A DNA stretch of 64,000 nt from Acidobacteriota bacterium. Lineage in GTDB: Bacteria; Acidobacteriota; Vicinamibacteria; Vicinamibacterales; CAVVIG01. The stretch covers positions 194,524 through 258,523 of the forward strand of contig JADZED010000080.1 in assembly GCA_020850715.1 (NCBI GenBank). Reading direction: 5' to 3'. A program made the translations under genes and the position numbers. Positions 16,871 to 24,545 of the stretch are shown piece by piece. The notes below the pieces were generated by a model that saw only the letters and a list, made by a program, of their open reading frames with translations, was not told where the DNA came from and searched no databases. Within the stretch, counting starts at the first letter, position 1, and the number at the start of each line of letters is the position of its first letter.

Positions 16871-17722
16871 GTGACGTCGGTGTGGGACGGGTACGCGCTT
16901 CCCGGCGGACGCCGGCTCGAACGAGACCCGCAGTTCGGCTTTCTGAGGGTGATGCCGCCGCCGAGCGCCGAGGAAACGGCGGCATTCTACGCCAGCGCCT
17001 ACACCAATCCGTGCCTCGTTCACGACCCGGACGGCCGCGCGGAGCTGGTTGTGGATCTCGTCACCGGCTCGGGCCGCGTGCTCGACGTCGGGTGCGGCCG
17101 CGGTGAGATGCTGGATGCCTTTCGGCGCCGCGGCTGGCAGACGGTGGGAATCGAGCCCGGTCGGGAGTATGCCGACCAGGCGCGCGCCAGAGGGCTGGAG
17201 GTGCGGGAAACCGTGCTGACCGACGAGATCGCAGCCTCGCTCGGTTCGTTCGACGCGGTCCTGCTCGTGCACGTGCTGGAGCACCTGCCGGATCCCCTGG
17301 CGACCGTCCAGACGGCGAGGCGCCTCCTGCGCCCCGGCGGCATCCTCTACTGCGAGGTGCCGAACGACTTCAACAGGCTCCAGACGGCGGCCGCCGCAAC
17401 GCAGCACCTGCGCCCGTGGTGGATCGCGATCCCCGATCATCTCAACTATTTCAGCATCGAGTCCCTCTCGCGTTTCATCGCGGCGCAGGGCTTCGAGCTC
17501 GCGCGCGTGACCACCGACTTTCCCGTCGAGCTGTTCCTGCTCTGGGGCGATGTCTACATCGACAATCCGGAGGCCGGCCGGGCGATGCACCAACGCCGCT
17601 GCCGCTTCGAACAGGCCATGCGCGAGGCCGGAGCCGGCGATCTCCTCGAGGCCATCTACGAGCGGCTGGCCGGGCTCGGCGTCGGCCGCGAGGCGATTGT
17701 CTGCGGACGGAAGACGACATGA
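16871..17722 (+). CDS. class I SAM-dependent methyltransferase
   Basis: 283 residues. Motif I is RVLDVGCGRGEMLDAFRRR near residue 70, the acidic end of strand 2 is in VGIEPG, and AVLLVHVLEHLPDPLATVQT with LLRPGGILYCEVPN completes the Rossmann-like fold. The region before motif I (residues 1-65) includes RLERDPQFGFLRVMPPPS, which resembles the acceptor lid in sugar methyltransferases. The start is GTG 16871, one base after the PseB stop. The position at the head of the nonulosonate genes suggests it methylates a sugar of that pathway or the finished chain. Confidence 0.85.
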   Translation: MTSVWDGYALPGGRRLERDPQFGFLRVMPPPSAEETAAFYASAYTNPCLVHDPDGRAELVVDLVTGSGRVLDVGCGRGEMLDAFRRRGWQTVGIEPGREYADQARARGLEVRETVLTDEIAASLGSFDAVLLVHVLEHLPDPLATVQTARRLLRPGGILYCEVPNDFNRLQTAAAATQHLRPWWIAIPDHLNYFSIESLSRFIAAQGFELARVTTDFPVELFLLWGDVYIDNPEAGRAMHQRRCRFEQAMREAGAGDLLEAIYERLAGLGVGREAIVCGRKTT

Positions 17723-18759
17723 CGCCGCGCGCACGCGTGCTCGTCACCGCGGTCTCCGGCGATCTGGGACAGGCCATCGTCAAGGCGCTGCGAATCGGCC
17801 AGCAGGGGCCGATCGAGTGCCATGGGTGCGATGCCGAGCCACGGGGAATCGGCGCGGCGTTCACCGAGACCTTCCATCAGGTGCCCGTGGCCGGCCACCC
17901 CGGCTATGCCGCCCGCATTGCCGAACTGGCCTCCGTTCTCGGCGTCGACGCCGTCATTCCGGCGAGCGAAGCGGAGATCGCCGCGCTGAGCGCGACGGCG
18001 GCGGTTCCGGCGCTGCCCTCCGGCGTCCCCGTGATCTGCCAGCCGGCCCCGTGGGTCCGCCAGTTCGGCGACAAGCTGCGATGCATGGAGGCGCTGCGCG
18101 GGCGCGTCCCATTGGCGCCGTTCGCCGACGGGGGCGACCCGGCGAGCGTGGCGCGGCTGGTGGTCGAATCGGGATTCCCCCTGGTGGTCAAGCCCAGGAG
18201 ATCCAGCGGATCGCGACAGATCCGTGTTGTCGCGCACCAGGCCGATCTCGACCGGGCCCTCAATGCGACGCCCGCACCGATCGTACAGCAGCACCTCGAC
18301 GGAGCGGCGGGCGAGTATTCGGTCGGGCTCTTCGTGTGCGATTTGTTCGAGACGGCGATGGCCTTCCGGCGCACGCTTGGCCCCGCCGGCTGCTCGTGGA
18401 GCGCCGAAACCTCCGAGGACGCGGAGGTGCTCCAATACGCGCGAGCGGTCGCAAGTGCGGCAGGTCTTCGCGGCAGCGCCAACATCCAGGTCCGAAAGGG
18501 ACATGCCGGCGTCCGGCTGCTCGAGATCAATCCGCGCTTTTCGAGCCTTGCGGCGGCACGGGCACTGTGCGGCTTTGCGGACGTCGAGTGGTCGCTCGCC
18601 GTCGCGACCGGTCGACGCCCGGCCATGCCGCCAGCCTATCGCACACTCAGGTTCCGCCGCTTCATCGACGAGATGATCGATATCGGCGGCGGGTTCGGCG
18701 TCGTGGCGGACTGGCGTCCACGCGCGCTGAACCAGGCCGGAGCGTTCCTCGGCGAATGA
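17719..18759 (+). CDS. ATP-grasp domain protein of the nonulosonate cluster
   Basis: 346 residues. The N-terminal pre-ATP-grasp Rossmann domain starts VLVTAVSGDLGQAIVKALR. The ATP-grasp fold has the phosphate-binding Lys in FPLVVKPRRSSGSRQIR (near 155-165) and the metal site in RLLEINPRFSSLAAA (near 268-282), with PIVQQHLDGAAGEYSV between. It resembles carbamoyl-phosphate-synthase-large-like or PylC-like ligases often seen beside NeuB, PseG and cytidylyltransferase genes. It should activate a carboxylate by phosphorylation and join it to an amine or thiol, possibly adding an acyl or aminoacyl group to a nonulosonate. The substrate is unknown. ATG 17719 overlaps the previous stop by 4 bases. 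Confidence 0.82.
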   Translation: MTPRARVLVTAVSGDLGQAIVKALRIGQQGPIECHGCDAEPRGIGAAFTETFHQVPVAGHPGYAARIAELASVLGVDAVIPASEAEIAALSATAAVPALPSGVPVICQPAPWVRQFGDKLRCMEALRGRVPLAPFADGGDPASVARLVVESGFPLVVKPRRSSGSRQIRVVAHQADLDRALNATPAPIVQQHLDGAAGEYSVGLFVCDLFETAMAFRRTLGPAGCSWSAETSEDAEVLQYARAVASAAGLRGSANIQVRKGHAGVRLLEINPRFSSLAAARALCGFADVEWSLAVATGRRPAMPPAYRTLRFRRFIDEMIDIGGGFGVVADWRPRALNQAGAFLGE

Positions 18760-19820
18760 CGAGTGCCCCGCTCGCACGCATGCGCATCGTCGTGCGCGTC
18801 GATGCCGGTCCGCGCGTCGGTCTCGGCCATCTGCGGCGCTGCCTGGCGCTTGCATCTGCGCCGGCCTTTCTCGACGCGTCGGTCTGCTTCCTGGTGAACG
18901 ACGAGCCGTCGGCGCTGGGCCGGGTGGAGCGGGCCGGATTCCTGGCGTTGCCGGTGCCCGATGGCGATTCGGGCGACGCCGTTCTGCGCGCGCTGGGCGA
19001 CGCGGGTCCGCGTGCGGCGGTCGTCGACTGGCGCGGCGCCGACCGCCGCTATCTCGACCGGCTCCGCGACGCCGGAGCGGTCGTGGTGAGCATCGACGAT
19101 CTTGCCTCGACGGCATTTCCGTCGCATCTGGTCGTGAACTCGAACAGCTTCGCGCGCGAGCTGACGTTCCGGTCGACCGCCGGTGACACGCGGTTTCTGC
19201 TCGGTCCGCCGTACCTGATGCTCGGGCCCTCGTTTCGGGACGTTCCGCCGCCGTCGATCCGTCCGGAGGTTCGATCGCTGCTCGTCACGCTCGGCGGCGC
19301 CGATGCGGCCGGTCTGACGCCGGCCGTTCTCGATTGCCTGGTGCGGCGAGCCGGCGACTCGAACCTGACCGTTACTGCGGTCGTCGGTCCCTTCACGCCG
19401 GGCGGCGCGATCCGCGCGCTCGCCGCGCGGTGCCCGGGCCGGATTCGGCTCCTCGACGCCCCCGAGGATCTCTGCGACGAGATGCTGCGCGCCGACCTTG
19501 CCGTGTCCGCTGGAGGCCAGACGCTCTACGAGCTGGCTCGCGTCGGCTGCCCGGCGATCGCGATCGAGGTGTCCGCGGATCAGCGGGATCAGATTCGGAC
19601 ATTGGCGGCGGCGGGTGCAGTCCGGCCGGTCGATCCCGGACCGTCACTCGATGATCTTGCGCGAGCGGTCGGCGACCTCCGGTTAGACGTACGACTGCGG
19701 CGGGCGATGTCCGCCGCCGGACGTGCACTGGTCGACGGCCAGGGCGCGGAGCGCGTCGCCCTGGAGATCGCCTCGGCCCTGGAGGCTTCTCGGATCGCGG
19801 CGCGTGTGGCCTCACCATGA
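18756..19820 (+). CDS. pseG: PseG-like UDP-sugar hydrolase
   Basis: 354 residues, GT-B fold related to MurG. RVDAGPRVGLGHLRRCLALA at about 14-33 holds the GxGHxxR motif, with H25 matching the catalytic His of PseG. LLVTLGGADAAGLTPAVL is the mid-protein Gly-rich loop. AVSAGGQTLYELARVGCPAI near 245-264 is the nucleotide-binding end. PseG removes UDP from UDP-2,4-diacetamido-2,4,6-trideoxy-beta-L-altropyranose by C-O cleavage. The N-terminus has about eight extra residues before the usual start; ATG 18756 overlaps the ATP-grasp stop by 4 bases, and Met9 could be the true start. It is followed directly by the PseH-like gene, the canonical order. Confidence 0.9.
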   Translation: MTSAPLARMRIVVRVDAGPRVGLGHLRRCLALASAPAFLDASVCFLVNDEPSALGRVERAGFLALPVPDGDSGDAVLRALGDAGPRAAVVDWRGADRRYLDRLRDAGAVVVSIDDLASTAFPSHLVVNSNSFARELTFRSTAGDTRFLLGPPYLMLGPSFRDVPPPSIRPEVRSLLVTLGGADAAGLTPAVLDCLVRRAGDSNLTVTAVVGPFTPGGAIRALAARCPGRIRLLDAPEDLCDEMLRADLAVSAGGQTLYELARVGCPAIAIEVSADQRDQIRTLAAAGAVRPVDPGPSLDDLARAVGDLRLDVRLRRAMSAAGRALVDGQGAERVALEIASALEASRIAARVASP

Positions 19821-20359
19821 AGACGATCGAGAACCGGGACATCGCGCTCGTACCGATCGACGCCGACGGCATCACCGACGAGTACGTCGGCTGGCTGAAC
19901 GACCCCTCGACGTTCCACTACATGGGGACTAAGTTCGGCCAGACCAGGGAGAGCGTGCGCGAGTACGTCGCCTCGGTACGGCCGCCCAACGTGCTGTGTC
20001 GAATCGTGATCAGGGAATCCGGGCGGCACGTGGGCAACATCGCGCTGCACCTGTTCGATCCGATCCATCGCCGGATGGATCTCGGCATCGTGATTGGCGA
20101 TCCGGCCATGCGCGGCGCCGGCATCGGGACCCAGGCCTGCCGCCTGATCATCGACTACGCCTTCACGTACCTGAATCTCCACAAGATCACGGCAGGGACC
20201 GTCGACGAGAATGCGGCGATGAAGCGGGTCTTCCTCGGGCTCGGGTTCCGCGTTGAAGGCACGCTCGTCGAGCACCACTTCCTGGGCAGCCGGTATCACG
20301 ATGTGCTGCTGTTCGGACTCCTGCGAAGAGAGTTCAGGTCCGGTCCGGGCGAGCCATGA
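19817..20359 (+). CDS. pseH: GNAT N-acetyltransferase, PseH-like
   Basis: 180 residues. The GNAT core has the acetyl-CoA pyrophosphate loop in GAGIGTQACRLIIDYAF near 97-113, after MDLGIVIGDPAMR. The ending LNLHKITAGTVDENAAMKR with GFRVEGTLVEHHFL is typical of RimJ/RimL-type and PseH-type enzymes. Next to PseG it most likely acetylates the C4 amino group of the UDP-4-amino-sugar with acetyl-CoA. WLNDPSTFHYM near residue 26 is the N-terminal acceptor-side motif of this group. The start overlaps the PseG stop by 4 bases. Confidence 0.85.
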   Translation: MKTIENRDIALVPIDADGITDEYVGWLNDPSTFHYMGTKFGQTRESVREYVASVRPPNVLCRIVIRESGRHVGNIALHLFDPIHRRMDLGIVIGDPAMRGAGIGTQACRLIIDYAFTYLNLHKITAGTVDENAAMKRVFLGLGFRVEGTLVEHHFLGSRYHDVLLFGLLRREFRSGPGEP

Positions 20360-21345
20360 GCATCACGATCATTGCCGAAGCGGCACAAGGGTACGAGGGC
20401 AGCGAGACCCTTGCCTGCCTGCTCGTCCGTGCGGCGGCGGTCGCCGGCGCCGACCTCGTCAAGTTCCAGCTCGTCTACGCCGACGAGATTGCCACGCCGG
20501 ATTACCAGCACTTCCGGCTGTTCCGCTCGCTCGAGATGCCGGACGACGCCTGGGCGGCCGTCGCGGCGCAGGCGTCCAGGTCGGGCATCGCGACCGCGTT
20601 CGACGTGTTCGGCGCCCGGTCGCTCGAGCTGGCGCGTCGGCTGGGCGCGCGCGCCGTCAAGATTCACGCCACCGATTTCTTCCACGACGCGCTGGTCGGG
20701 CACGCGATCGACGCGCTGCCGGAGGTCTTCTTCTCGGCAGCCGGCATCCACCTCGACGAGATCCGCCGGTTCGTCGAGCGATGCGGGACGCGGGCGGATC
20801 GGCTCACGCTGTTGCACGGCTTCCAGGCCGAACCGACCGCAACCGGCGACAACCACCTCCGGCGCATTGCCGCGCTCGCCGCTGCGCTGCCTGGCCTGCG
20901 CATCGGATTCATGGATCACGCCGAAGGCAGCGTTGACGAGGCAGGCTGGCTCGGCGTGCTCGCCGTGCCCTTCGGTGTCACGGCAATCGAAAAGCACATC
21001 ACGGTCGAGCCCAGCCTCGCGCTGGAGGATTCGGTGTCGGCGCTCGATCCGGTCCGCTTTGCGCGATACGTCCAGCGCATTCGAAGCGCCGAGGCGGCGC
21101 TCGGCCGCGCAGACCTGGCGTTGTCGCCGGCCGAACGCACCTATCGCCGCCGCGCCGTGAAGGTTGTCGTCGCCGCCGAGCCCCTCGGGCAGGAGCGTGC
21201 GATCGAACCCGGCCAGGTGCGACTGCTCCGAGCGCCGCTCGACGATGGCCGCGAGCCGATGCACGATCCGGCTCTGGTCGTCGGCCGGCGCCTCCGGCGC
21301 CTCATCGCGGCCGGCGAGCCGGTCTACGCCGAGGATCTGTGGTGA
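20356..21345 (+). CDS. divergent NeuB-family nonulosonate synthase (first of two)
   Basis: 329 residues. The TIM-barrel part starts ITIIAEAAQGYEGSETLAC, with ADLVKFQLVYADEIATPDY where canonical synthases have VKLQTY. RSGIATAFDVFGARSLELA and RAVKIHATDF follow, then GFMDHAEG and TAIEKHITVEPSLALEDSVS near 215. The C-terminal 60 residues (RAVKVVVAAEPLGQERAIEP) resemble an SAF/antifreeze-like domain as in NeuB. It would condense phosphoenolpyruvate with a hexosamine or related sugar. It differs from the PseI-like enzyme at 23493, so either two acids are made or this one takes a different acceptor. It overlaps the PseH-like and cytidylyltransferase genes by 4 bases each. Confidence 0.82.
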   Translation: MSITIIAEAAQGYEGSETLACLLVRAAAVAGADLVKFQLVYADEIATPDYQHFRLFRSLEMPDDAWAAVAAQASRSGIATAFDVFGARSLELARRLGARAVKIHATDFFHDALVGHAIDALPEVFFSAAGIHLDEIRRFVERCGTRADRLTLLHGFQAEPTATGDNHLRRIAALAAALPGLRIGFMDHAEGSVDEAGWLGVLAVPFGVTAIEKHITVEPSLALEDSVSALDPVRFARYVQRIRSAEAALGRADLALSPAERTYRRRAVKVVVAAEPLGQERAIEPGQVRLLRAPLDDGREPMHDPALVVGRRLRRLIAAGEPVYAEDLW

Positions 21346-22082
21346 GGCGCCTGGTCGCGGCGCTCGCCTGCCGCGTGAACGGCAGCCGGCTTTATGGCAA
21401 GCCGCTGCAACTGCTCGACGTCGAGCGGGGCATCTCGGTGCTCGATCACATCATCAGCCTGCTGGCGACCGAGCCCTCCATCGCCGCCACCGTGCTCGGG
21501 ATCTCCCTCGCGCCTGGGAACGATGCGTTCGAGGAGTTGGCCGCCCGGCGCGGCGTCGGCGCCATCCGCGGCGACGATGCCGACGTGCTCGCGCGGCTGG
21601 TGGCGTGCGGCGAGGCGGCCGGTGCGACCGACGTGTTTCGCGTGACGACCGAGTCGCCGTTCGTGTACTTCGAAGCGATCGCCGAGGCGTGGCGCGTGCA
21701 CGTAGCCGCCGGCCACGACGTGACGGCGGTCGATGGTTTGCCCGACGGGTGCAACTTCGAGATCTTCACGCTGGACGCGCTGAAGCGGTCCCACGCTCTG
21801 GGCGACGCACGGCATCGCTCCGAACTGTGCAGCCTGTACGTCCGCGAGCACCGCGACGAGTTCGCCGTGGGAATCGTTCCGGTGCCGCGCGGCTTGCGGC
21901 GCGACGATCTTCGCCTGACGATCGACTATCCGGAGGATCTGATCGTCTGTCGCGGCATCTATGCGGCGCTGCGCGAGCAGGCGCCCCGCCTCGCGCTGAC
22001 GCGGATCGTCGATCTGCTCGATCGGACGCCGGCGTGGCGTGCGCTCGTCGCGCCCTTCGCGTCATCGGCCCGTCTCTACTGA
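21342..22082 (+). CDS. SpsF-like cytidylyl/nucleotidyltransferase
   Basis: 246 residues, GT-A-like nucleotidyltransferase. The CTP-binding start ALACRVNGSRLYGKPLQLL near 8-26 keeps the R-x-x-S-R-L-x-G-K pattern of SpsF and KdsB-type enzymes. AIRGDDADVLARL near 67 and the metal and substrate region FRVTTESPFV near 90 follow, and the ending DDLRLTIDYPEDLIVCRGI is typical of SpsF. It would activate a nonulosonic acid as its CMP form; PseF in the classical pathway has a somewhat different N-terminus. GTG 21342 overlaps the previous stop by 4 bases; GTG 21339 adds one residue. Confidence 0.82.
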   Translation: MRRLVAALACRVNGSRLYGKPLQLLDVERGISVLDHIISLLATEPSIAATVLGISLAPGNDAFEELAARRGVGAIRGDDADVLARLVACGEAAGATDVFRVTTESPFVYFEAIAEAWRVHVAAGHDVTAVDGLPDGCNFEIFTLDALKRSHALGDARHRSELCSLYVREHRDEFAVGIVPVPRGLRRDDLRLTIDYPEDLIVCRGIYAALREQAPRLALTRIVDLLDRTPAWRALVAPFASSARLY

Positions 22083-22108
22083 TTGATTCTCGCGATCTGG
22101 ATCAACTC

Positions 22109-23500
22109 ATGTCACTGCCGCGCGCGCACGCCGACTCGCGTCTGATCGACCTCGTCCCCGGCGGGTGCCACACTTACAGCAAGGGGGCCGATCAGTTTCC
22201 CTCGAACGCGCCCTCGACCATTCTCCGGGGGCGCGGGGCCCGCGTCCTCGGGTGCGACGGCCGCTGGTACATCGACTGGGGCATGGGCCTGACCTCGGTG
22301 TCGCTCGGGCACGCCCACCCTGAAGTGAACGCCGCCGTCACGGCCGCAATCGCCGACGGCGTCAACTTCGTTCGCCCGAGCGAGCTGGAGCGGCGAGCGG
22401 CCGCCTCCTTCCTCGACGTCCTCGGCGGCGACATGGTGAAGTTCTGCAAGAACGGCAGCGTCGCGACCACCGCCGCGGTCAAGCTCGCGCGGGCCTTCAC
22501 CGGCCGCCCGCTCGTGGCCGTCCCGGTCGAGCATCCCTTCTTCAGCTACGACGACTGGTTCATCGGATCGACCGAGGCCCACCTGGGCATTCCCGACGAG
22601 CACAAGCGCCTGACCCGGACGTTCCACTACAACGACCTCGGCTCGTTGGAGACGCTGGTCCGCCGTGAGGGCGCCGACCTCGCGTGCGTCATGCTCGAAC
22701 CGGTGAAGTTCGACGAGCCTGCCCCGGGATTTCTCGACGGTGTTCGCGCGCTGTGCCGGCGGAACGGCACCGTGCTCGTCTTCGACGAGACCGTGTCCGG
22801 GCTCAAGTGGGCGATGCGGGGCGGCCAGGAGTACTTCGGCGTCGAGCCGGACCTGAGCGTGTGGGGCAAGGGGCTGGCGAACGGGTTCTCTGCGTGCGCC
22901 CTCTCCGGCCGGCGCGACATCATGGCTCTGGGGGGAAGCCGGGCCTCCGGGGACCGAGTGTTTCTCGTGTCGACGACGCACGGCGCCGAGAGCGCCGGGC
23001 TGGCTGCGATGATCCGCACGCTGGAGATCTTCGAAGGTGGCGAGGTCATCGCTGCCAACTGGCGCCGCGGCGCCGACCTCAAAGCCCGGCTGAACGCCGC
23101 CATCGCCGCCGCCGATCTCGGCGGCTGTCTCCACGTGCACGGCTATCCCTGCTTGCTGCTCATCGTCTGGTCGGGCCTTCCTGAGCGCGAGGCCCTCGCG
23201 TGGAAGACGCTGCTCTTCCAGGAGCTCGTTCGGGAAGGCGTGCTGTTCCAGGGCGTGATGTATCCCACGCCCGCGCACGATCAGGCGGCATGCGACGAGA
23301 CCGTCGCGGCGTTCGAGGCGGCCCTGCCGCGCGTCGCCGCAGCCTGGCGCGCTGGTTCGACCGAGGGCGTTCTCGAGGGGCCTGCGATCAAGCCGGTGTT
23401 CCGTCGTTTTCAGGAGTGCGCTCAGACTCGCTGCGGCCGCATCTACCCCGACGCACCCAAGGCGCCGTGCTGCCTTGCATCGATGGAGCGCCATGTCTGA
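22109..23500 (+). CDS. class III PLP aminotransferase (GSA-aminomutase-like)
   Basis: 463 residues, fold type I. The lead VPGGCHTYSKGADQFPSNAP is that of GSA-AM-like sugar-cluster aminotransferases. The cofactor region is MVKFCKNGSVATTAAVKLAR (near 110), VFDETVSGLKW is near 221, and the PLP Lys is in LSVWGKGLANGF near 251. It probably aminates a keto sugar with glutamate. There is no DegT/PseC homologue in the window, so it is the best candidate for the C4 transamination of the PseB product, although it could act elsewhere. The C-terminus has several Cys (ECAQTRCGR, APCCLAS), which is unusual for the family. ATG 22109 follows the previous stop by 26 bases; a TTG at 22083 is less likely. Confidence 0.85.
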   Translation: MSLPRAHADSRLIDLVPGGCHTYSKGADQFPSNAPSTILRGRGARVLGCDGRWYIDWGMGLTSVSLGHAHPEVNAAVTAAIADGVNFVRPSELERRAAASFLDVLGGDMVKFCKNGSVATTAAVKLARAFTGRPLVAVPVEHPFFSYDDWFIGSTEAHLGIPDEHKRLTRTFHYNDLGSLETLVRREGADLACVMLEPVKFDEPAPGFLDGVRALCRRNGTVLVFDETVSGLKWAMRGGQEYFGVEPDLSVWGKGLANGFSACALSGRRDIMALGGSRASGDRVFLVSTTHGAESAGLAAMIRTLEIFEGGEVIAANWRRGADLKARLNAAIAAADLGGCLHVHGYPCLLLIVWSGLPEREALAWKTLLFQELVREGVLFQGVMYPTPAHDQAACDETVAAFEAALPRVAAAWRAGSTEGVLEGPAIKPVFRRFQECAQTRCGRIYPDAPKAPCCLASMERHV

Positions 23501-24545
23501 GATCGTGATCGCCGGTCGCCGGATCGCCGCCGGCCGGCCGCCGCTCATCGTCGCGGAGCTGTCCGGGAATCACAACGGGTCGCTCGCGCAGGCGCTCGCG
23601 ATCGTCGACGCGGCTGCCGAGGCGGGCGCGCACGCCGTGAAGCTGCAGACCTACACTGCCGACACCATGACGCTCGATCTTCCGGATCCCGCCTTCGCAA
23701 TCGACGATGCGTCGAGCCTGTGGAACGGCCGGTCGCTCTACGAGCTGTACCGCGAGGCGGCGACGCCCTGGGAGTGGCACGGCCCACTCTTCGAGCGCTG
23801 CCGGGCACGCGGCGTGATTCCCTTCAGCACGCCCTTCGACGCGAGCGCGGTCGAGTTGCTGGAGCGGCTGGGCGCACCGGCCTACAAGATCGCCTCCTTC
23901 GAGATCACGGACCTGCCGCTCATCGAGCGCGTCGCCGCGACGGGCAAGCCGCTCCTCATTTCGACCGGCATGGCCGACATCGCCGAGATCGATGAAGCGG
24001 TCCGCGCCGCGCGCCGCGCCGGGTGCGACGCGCTCATCCTGCTCAAGTGCACGAGCGCGTACCCCGCGCCGCCGTCGTCAATCAATCTGCGGACCATTCC
24101 GCACATGCGGGAGCTGTTCGGCGTTGACGTCGGATTGTCGGACCACAGCCCGGGCATCGGCGTCGCGGTGGCCGCGGTGGCCCTCGGGGCTTCCGTCATC
24201 GAGAAGCACGTGACGCTGTCCCGGGCGGCCGGCGGCGTGGACGCCGCCTTTTCGATCGAACCCCGCGAATTGCGGGATCTGGTGGCCGAGACCGCCAGGG
24301 CCTCCGAGGCGCTCGGGCACGTGCACTACGGCGCGAGCCAGGCCGACCGCGCCTCGCTCCGATTCCGCCGGTCGCTCCATGTCGTCGAGGATCTCGAGCC
24401 CGGCGCGGCTCTCACCGAGTGGAACCTCCGGGCGATTCGTCCGGGGGGCGGACTGGCGCCCAAGTACCTTCCCGTGCTGCTCGGACGCCGTGTCGTGCGG
24501 GAGGTGAAGCGGGGCACCCCCGTCGACTGGTCCTTCATCGCATGA
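23493..24545 (+). CDS. pseI: pseudaminic acid synthase, PseI-like (second NeuB-family enzyme)
   Basis: 350 residues. The NeuB barrel has LIVAELSGNHNGSLAQALAI near 20-39, AHAVKLQTYTADTMTLD near 51-67, PAYKIASFEITDLPLI near 129-144, LLKCTSAYPAPPSSINL, GLSDHSPGIGVAVAAVALGA and VIEKHVTLSRAAGGVDAAFS. All are close to PseI. A C-terminal SAF domain (LRFRRSLHVVEDLEPGAAL onward) completes it. It would join phosphoenolpyruvate to 2,4-diacetamido-2,4,6-trideoxy-L-altrose. ATG 23493 overlaps the aminotransferase by 8 bases. It is the better pseudaminic-type match of the two synthases here. Confidence 0.92.
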   Translation: MSEIVIAGRRIAAGRPPLIVAELSGNHNGSLAQALAIVDAAAEAGAHAVKLQTYTADTMTLDLPDPAFAIDDASSLWNGRSLYELYREAATPWEWHGPLFERCRARGVIPFSTPFDASAVELLERLGAPAYKIASFEITDLPLIERVAATGKPLLISTGMADIAEIDEAVRAARRAGCDALILLKCTSAYPAPPSSINLRTIPHMRELFGVDVGLSDHSPGIGVAVAAVALGASVIEKHVTLSRAAGGVDAAFSIEPRELRDLVAETARASEALGHVHYGASQADRASLRFRRSLHVVEDLEPGAALTEWNLRAIRPGGGLAPKYLPVLLGRRVVREVKRGTPVDWSFIA

